Made by a program: the position numbers and the translations under genes
The notes under the pieces: generated by a model
What the model was told of the DNA's origin: nothing
Seen by the model: the letters and a program-made list of their open reading frames with translations, nothing else
The model's database searches: none
Origin: Mantis religiosa
Lineage: Eukaryota; Arthropoda; Insecta; Mantodea; Mantidae
Direction: 5' to 3'
NCBI GenBank assembly: GCA_030765055.1
Contig: CM060947.1
Span: 100,442,711 to 100,506,710 of the forward strand
Length of the DNA: 64,000 nucleotides
Shown here: positions 57,768 through 64,000 of the stretch, piece after piece
Layout: every line of letters starts with the position of its first letter
How positions within the stretch are numbered: the first letter of the stretch is position 1

Positions 57768-57819
57768 CTTGATCTTATTTTTCATTAAGTATCAAGGAGA
57801 CCGTGATACAAAATTTATC
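57760..57819 (+). CDS. possible first coding exon, unrecognised
   Basis: An ATG inside the X-box-like site (context TTACCATGG) opens 20 codons (MATLILFFIKYQGDRDTKFI) ending exactly at a good donor, ATC|GTGAGT. An earlier ATG at 57744 in another frame stops after 14 codons. No partner exon is identified and the peptide is not recognised. It is listed only because start context and splice donor coincide; chance is a real alternative. Confidence 0.2.
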
Positions 57820-58338
57820 GTGAGTTTATTTTGCTGAATGTTTATTAACTTGTTATTGTAAAAACTTCTGCGGCAATTTATTCGTTGTATAGAAAAATAA
57901 ATGTGGTTCCCATTTATACGGCGTGATTTTACTGGATATCGTACTAAGTATGTCAGTTTGATATTGCAATCTAGGAAGCTTAGACCGCCTGTACAGCAAC
58001 TTCAGTAATACTAAAAATTATCTGAATTTGTTTCTCTTTGGATGTGGGAAGTTCTCAACACATAGTGCTGGAGTCTAAAGTTGGCAGCATGTAGCTTCAT
58101 ATTTGAAGTGTTATGTTTAGAACAATTACTTGTCCAATATTAAATAAATTGAAAGCATAGATATGTGTTTGTTTGTTTAACCTCATCCTATCCTACAAAA
58201 TGAATCCTGATATACATGTATGAATAAAACCTCATTGTGGAGTTACAACAGAGGTAGGTATGTTAGCAATCATTCCTTACTAGATGTGCATAAACCTGCT
58301 AGTCACTCCTGATAGTTTTTTGAACGTTCTCTCGATTA

Positions 58339-58985
58339 CAGTTCGGCCGCTCTATCTCCGGCTCTATCATTTCTCGAGAGGGGGAAGCGGGTTGTTGCCA
58401 GTTCTTTAGCGGAAATTTCAAGCAGAGCAACATGCGTATTTGAAATATTTCACGTATTTGCGTATTTCACGAACCAGTAGCCATATTATTATAATAGCGA
58501 TAATAATAGAACTTACGAACACAAAATCGGAATTCACGCACGAAAAATATACCAAAGAAAGTTTACCAGCCCAAGTACCCAAAAGGCCCCGTGGCTCAAA
58601 GTTAACCTGGCGTATTGATGTTGGATTCGGAAGCCACGCCTAGCAGCGACAATGCTGATTGGCGCTAGCAGACAGTTTTAACCTCCTGACCAGAGCACTG
58701 GATGTAGAGACTCCCAGTACCACCAACAGATGCAGTTAGTGTGCGTGAAAGGTGTGAATGAAATATTCTAATAGAGTTTTGTTGTAATGAATATCTTGCA
58801 TGATAATGAAATTGCAAGTTGGATTTTATTGTTTTAAAGCTAATATGGTCCTATATTTTCATTTTAAAGATAATTTTGACGATATGTTTTCAATTGCTCA
58901 TTACTGTATGTTGGTACTATGAACCTTCCCCCTCCACCTCTTGCAGTCGCAAAACGTCAGAGCCGGAGATACAACGGCCGGACAG
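58339..58985. mobile_element. pogo-type MITE
   Basis: Ends CAGTTCGGCCGCTCTATCTC and complement of CTGTCCGGCCGTTGTATCTC form inverted repeats of about 28 bp, continuing into GGCTCT, with GAGGGGGAAG just inside each. TA lies directly outside both ends. 647 bp, no transposase. The CAG end and TA duplication fit pogo/Tc1-type mobilisation. Confidence 0.65.
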
Positions 58986-58987
58986 TA

Positions 58988-60768
58988 TATTAATTAATGG
59001 GTATCTCCTAATTGGCAAAGTGAGCTTCTAAATCTGTAATTATTATGAAACGAAAAGAAGTAAATATTTGTACTTGTTTAGAATTAGTACTATCTTAGTG
59101 CTTCTGTATTACACATAGTACAATCATAACGTTGGAGGACGTAAATTAAGGGGGTGGGGGTGGCATCTAAGTAACATTTGAGTAAGTAGCTCCGTTATTA
59201 TCTATATCAAAGAACGTATGTTTAATTCAGTAATTAATAGTTTCAACCTTTTTTTAGTTTTAAGTAACTTTTTTTTTTTTTTTTTGAGATTAAGGTTGTA
59301 AACGTTGGGAAATTAATATGAATTATTTGCAGAGCAGGTAACGTAATTTACGGGATGTAATCACTTATATCGGCATTATTAAGGTGTTACAAAATGTCAT
59401 CGGTAGTAATGTATGCGAAATAACTGATAAAATTTAATTCCCAAAACTACATCAATAAAAATTAGAATGGACGGAAGTCTTCACTGTTAATGCCGAAACA
59501 GAATCAAAACTGGTTACTGTTCACAAATTATTATGCAAGGAAATGATGAACGTTCCTTGTATGCTTTAATGCGGCACGCGTATTAAGTAATAAGCCATTT
59601 AATTATAGACTAAGATAAAAATATTGCACATTTCACTTTGCTGAATCAAAGTGCAGGCACAGCTATTAATGAGTTAAGCGTAGTTTAGAGTTGTGCATAG
59701 TAATGCAGTTTGTGCTCATTGAAAACCTAGTCATATATTTTCCCGTGTACGGAATTATGTTATATTGGCACAGTATAGCAGTGGGGAAAGGAAAGTTGCT
59801 CGGGGACGATTTCCATATGTGCATTTCCCGTGTACTGAAATTGCTATATTCGTCACAATGTAGCAGAGGTGAAAGCAAAAGCGGCTTGCGGTCGATTTCC
59901 TTGCGTATTTTATTGCAGACTAAAGCATTTATCGAATATAGCATCAATGAAGATCCATCTAGTTGCTCTACATTTTAGATCTTTAAACATCATTGTGATA
60001 AAAGCTGTACTAAAAGTATTTTGTACTGTTCCCTAAATTTAATATTGGAGCGCCTCTGTTAAAATTGGTGAGGATTGCAAGGGCGTTTTGCCCCTCTTAT
60101 CCTCCCATTCTTTAATTCTGATGCCGATACGCCATCTTGTAACGTCCATGTAGGATATTGATTTCTGTTATGTTGCAAATTAAATCACCAAATGCCTTTT
60201 TTTGTGACAGATACATAGAGCTACAAAATGAAGTTTATTTTCCTCCAAGTGTGATTGCTACATGTTTGAGCAACTTTTAAATTTGTTATGGCAAGAGAAA
60301 CAAAATTAAAAGCTTATGCATTACTTAACGGATGAAAAATAGAGATGTTTGTCGTTTAAATAGCACAGTAATTAAAGTTGCAGCTTCATTTGAAAATTTG
60401 GTGAACTATATAATCCATAAACACCTTTTAAGCAAGCTTAAGAACCTATATTACGTAGTTTTAAGTTTATGAAATATGTCACTTAAATATGGAAAAAATA
60501 ACATTTATTCAGAAAACAGTCGTCCTCTGTAATACCAAAAGTATAGTAATGCTAATTGCTAGGAAATGACACATTTTTGTGCTGTATATCTGCTTAGTAC
60601 CAAGTCTGCTAATGAAATGTTCATGTGTGTAAAACGGTCTAATTCAGTATAATAATAGTGCTTAATATAAAAATGCATCATTCATTGACTAGTGCTAAGA
60701 GACAGGTATTTTGTTGGTTGCTGCGATCCCACACACTCCACAATTGAATGAGAAATCCAAGACACTTG
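58988..60768. other. no gene recognised
   Basis: Contains an imperfect two-unit tandem repeat of about 85 bp (59741-59910, TCCCGTGTAC and CGATTTCC anchors) and otherwise nothing identified. Confidence 0.35.
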
Positions 60769-61895
60769 CCCGATTTCACCAACTGATGTTAAGACTTAAC
60801 ACGAGTTTAGCAATAGTTAAAACAAAAATTGCATTTCACCAACAAGTGTTAGCTTAACACTCGTGTTAAATCTCTTGTTAAACTAGCAAGCTAAATTTCT
60901 TTTGTTAAGTCCTTAACAATTGCAAAGTCAAAATGGCGAGCGTGAACATAGCTATTGATGTCGATTTGCTATATTTAGGACTGTCTAAATGGCATTCGTA
61001 ATAGAGTACGGCCTATGAGGAGAAATTATTTTGAGGAGCTATCAGAAAAAAAATCTACAGACGTATAGACTGTCGAAACATGTTGCTGTGAAGGTTATTG
61101 CGGAAGTACAAGAGAGGTTAGAACATGCATCGCAAGGACTATGCCGATCTCGCCTTTGCTATTTTATAATTCACTAAATTATGTGGATAATACACTGTCC
61201 ATCTCCCTCTTGAAACGTTCAAGTCACTCATCCTTCACTCCTTTTTAAATGTACGCAATACTGAGAACATGCATCAAAAGGAATATAGCGATCTCGCCTT
61301 TGCTTCAAGTATCGGTAACTTTGTGGTTTTATAATTCACTGACATGTGGATAATATACTGTCCCCTTCCCATCTTGAAACGTTCAAATCGCTTGTCTTTC
61401 GCACCTCGTCTTAAATTCACGTAATAGTGACGAAGTTGTTTCATGCTTGTAGTAGTCACATGCATCTGAATTAAATTCGTTTCCAGTATTTTCCCACGTG
61501 AGATCTTTCTCTTTTACATTTACTGCATCCGTCCTCTTATTTTCCACGATATCCTTACATCTTACATCTCGTCACCAATTCAATTCATTATTTCTCCATC
61601 GATGAGAAGTTTGTCTCACGGATTTTATTTACGATTTCGTTCACCCGCCATTTTTTCATCTGTGTGCAGACCAAAATGAAAACAAACATGCATCCTAGTA
61701 CGTTCAGGAAATAATACGGCTCATCTATAGCCTTCTATAGCTGTAATATTTACAAGTCTCTTGGCGTTAACACGTGTTTGTTAACGTTTTCAGAAAACAG
61801 GCTGGTGAAATGCAAGAAATTTAACAGTAGTTTTAGCGTTGTGACAATTGTTACATTTGTTAACGTCGATTTTAACATCTGGTGATGAAATCGGG
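60769..61895 (+). mobile_element. Harbinger (PIF)-type relic
   Basis: Ends CCCGATTTCACCAACTGATG and complement GTGATGAAATCGGG are inverted repeats that extend into TTAACAC/GTTAAC-rich subterminal motifs, as in insect Harbinger elements. Inside at about 61010-61180: RPMRRNYFEELSEKKIYRRY, RLSKHVAVKVIAEVQERLEH, resembling the N-terminus of the Harbinger nuclease (F--RYR-SK--V--L---I). The catalytic part is gone. Two units of about 144 bp (61121-61264 and 61265-61420) are tandem. The 3-bp duplication was not clear. Confidence 0.6.
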
Positions 61896-62896
61896 TGTTA
61901 ATCCAATACTGATTCACAAAGCAGCAGCAATGACATTTGGTGCAAAATACAACTAACAGATGTGGGGTGAAACAATACTAACAGCAGCTTAGCCTACAAT
62001 CTGGTGCTCCACAAAAGGATCAAACACCACGCCAGCGGAAAAATAAGGAAAAATCAGATCTGTGAACTTCCAATTTTTTTGTCCAAAGTCTGATAAACTT
62101 TGAAGAAACTGGATAATAGAAACAATGTTTGTTGGATTTGCTACGAACGGCTACAGGTTGTGGGTTCCAGAAAATTAAAATTCTTATAAGTAGATATGGA
62201 ACTAAAGCGTGTCTCAAGACAGTATAATATTACAACAATGTTCTCTTAGGTACCTACCTACCTAGTTTGAATTCTCCATCTTAAATCAGATTCATGTTAT
62301 AATTTTTTACAGTAAGTAATTTCGGAACATTTTATATATACGCACTAGAAAATGTCAGCAAGAAACTTTTGTTATTGGGTTTACATCTGCGGCGAAAGCG
62401 AGAGAAATATAAAGGAGGGTTGAAGGCAATTTTTAAAAGAAACCACAATCCACTAACTTCTTGCATTTGTCGTATGTGTCAAAGAAAAGGATGCGACACG
62501 CGCGAAGCAAAGCAGGTACCACCCGTAATGTGAGCAAAGAACAGGCAATGCGTGGCAAAGTGCACACAGTTTGCAAGAAGAGTTCCTATGAATATGTTTA
62601 TAGCGTGTGAACCTTTGTGAAGTGTTACCTTAAGCCATTTAACAGTTTTGTAAATTCTTATAGTTATGGAAAGGGAAACTTAAGAATAAAGGAAATATTG
62701 GTAAACTAAGAAGTAAGGACCGCACATTAGTATTGAATGTCTCAAGTTATTTTTCAAGTAAAATTAGTAACAGTAATCAGGTGTTCAGAAACATTAATAT
62801 ATAGTATAAAAATTGAACGAATGAAAGGTAGCCTATGAACGCCATAAAAAGGGCGGGGAAACAGAAGAACGCAAGGTTAATGCAATATGCTGGAAT
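61896..62896. other. no gene recognised
   Basis: Nothing identified. Confidence 0.3.
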
Positions 62897-64000
62897 CAGG
62901 GGCGCTTCCTGCATAAGGTTGCAGGTTTGCGCTACACCCACTGATTCTGAATGTGCAACAGGTGCATTTTGAACATTAAAGCTGTACTTGTTTGCATTGT
63001 TTTATATAAAAACATGTTCCAATTGCGCTTATCGTCTGTAGCTGCCCATGACTGCAGAAGTCGAAATAAACAGAGGTTAGCTGTAGGAGCCGCAGGTTTG
63101 CAGCGAAGAGTTAACCTAAGATTTCGCCCAAATGTTGGCTCTCTGAGGGGGTTGCGGGAAGGTGAAGAGATGGGAGAGGCTTCTTATACATTGCTTAAAC
63201 GGAGGTTTATAAACCTGGCTCCTCCTACTCTTAGCAACGGCTATAGCGCGACCTTCAGGCTTAGCTTCTGTGTGCTCTGTTTTTCGAACACAGGAAGATT
63301 TAATTAAATGCGTGGAGATTATTCAGAAGAGAGCTCTGGTAAACAACGCCACACTTGTTCAGGCTTCTGGGTTTATGGCCACTTTAAAGATTATAATTTT
63401 GTATTCTGGCTGTCTTTCTTCTACAAGATCATGCCACATGTGGACATTTTGTACAATCAGCTGCAGAAACGAGACTGCAATGCAACATTTGCCATCACCC
63501 AGCTAAACGCATTTGAAAGGGAAGTGCAAAAGGTAAGAAATAGCGTGGATATCGAGGAACACGAAGAAACTGCAATTAAGAGGAGAAGAATAGAAGATCA
63601 TAATGTGAAAAGAGAAGCTCTTGAAGTATATGACATTCTTAGAGAAGCAAAGGACAGATTTAGCTTCACGGGGCATCTGGTAGCCTCGACTTTGTTTCAT
63701 CAAGAAAATTTCTAAGACATTTCCAGAGGATTCCCTTAGAGAAACAATAAGGTTCTGTCTTTTTATCATTGGAATAAAAATTCGTAGAGAAATGACTGTA
63801 ATTCACAGTCGAGAGGAAGTTCGTGGAATGTCCGGTGGTTTGTGCTTGATGGACTTCATTAAGGAATACAATTTATGTGCTACATTCAGCGAATATGTCA
63901 AACTCATCCGAGTACTGTTAACTATGCCAATGTCTACCGCTGAAGCAGAATGTTGTTTCTCAACTTTAAAAAGAATAACAACTTTCCTTAGGAACACAAT
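62897..64000 (+). mobile_element. ZMYM1-like hAT transposon, decayed, continues past the window
   Basis: CAGGGGCGCTTCCTGC at 62897 is a typical hAT start. From about 63296 the C-terminal transposase is legible: EDLIKCVEIIQKRALVNNAT, LVQASGFMATLK, then in the next frame DYNFVFWLSFFYKIMPHVDI, LYNQLQKRDCNATFAITQLN, IKRRRIEDHN, EVYDILREAKDRFSFTGHLV, and after one more frame change KTFPEDSLRETIRF, MDFIKEYNLCATFSEYVKLI, LTMPMSTAEAECCFSTLKRI (hAT dimerisation motif). Two frameshifts (near 63385 and 63713). The N-terminal part is deleted. It is a transposon relic, not a host ZMYM gene. Confidence 0.8.

Larger units (their letters stand above)
57388..58336. other. intergenic, no transposon recognised
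   Basis: Apart from the X-box-like site and the possible exon at 57760, I see nothing. Confidence 0.3.

Noticed and set aside
63296..64000. Host ZMYM1-like gene with a splice acceptor at 63293-63295
   Set aside because: Two frameshifts and a hAT-type CAGGGGCG start at 62897 point to a transposon relic; the AACACAG before the frame is likely chance.

Overview
The window looks like AT-rich nuclear DNA of an arthropod, most likely an insect with a large, repeat-rich genome. The evidence is introns of 12 to 20 kb, spliceosomal GT/AG exon borders, and a dense mixture of mariner, pogo, hAT, Kolobok, Harbinger, LINE, tRNA-derived SINE and Penelope-like elements (PLEs). I cannot name the species.

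Only one host gene is well supported. It is the 3' half of a SUMO protease of the SENP6/SENP7 (Ulp2-like) class on the + strand, in four exons: 8176-8342, 27899-28118, 44337-44522 and 56826-57350. The exon phases join cleanly. The second exon carries the catalytic Asp, the oxyanion-hole Gln and the nucleophilic Cys. The last exon is an acidic tail followed by a stop and AATAAA at 57382. The catalytic His exon and the N-terminus are not visible and probably lie 5' of the window. Everything from 8343 to 56825 that is not exon is therefore intron of this gene, and the transposons described there sit inside its introns.

Region by region: 1-8175 holds LINE, pogo and other repeat debris. Intron 8343-27898 holds a PLE inverted pair, a mariner, a LINE with a PLE pair nested in it, several short PLE foldback copies, a pogo fragment, SINEs, a Kolobok element and a Tc1/mariner-type element. 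Intron 28119-44336 holds a complete but dead mariner, a tandemly duplicated LINE tail, two further mariners, more PLE foldbacks, the best PLE copy (reverse transcriptase plus GIY-YIG endonuclease), and a pogo element with SINE and Tc1/IS630 insertions nested in it. Intron 44523-56825 holds a decayed ZBED5-like hAT transposase, SINEs and one more PLE foldback. Downstream of the gene (57351-64000) are an RFX X-box-like site, a pogo-type MITE, a Harbinger relic and the start of a ZMYM1-like hAT element.

The most interesting signal is a set of about fifteen hammerhead-ribozyme-like motifs in at least five sequence families, each just upstream of a PLE 3' end. They share the layout helix I, YUGANRA, U, helix II, GAAA, minimal helix III, UH, helix I. 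Most occur in head-to-head inverted pairs flanked by target duplications of about 12 bp. Two copies (38659-38701 and 9237-9280) keep the full CUGAUGA and GAAA core. No computation was run; alignments and foldings here were done by eye.
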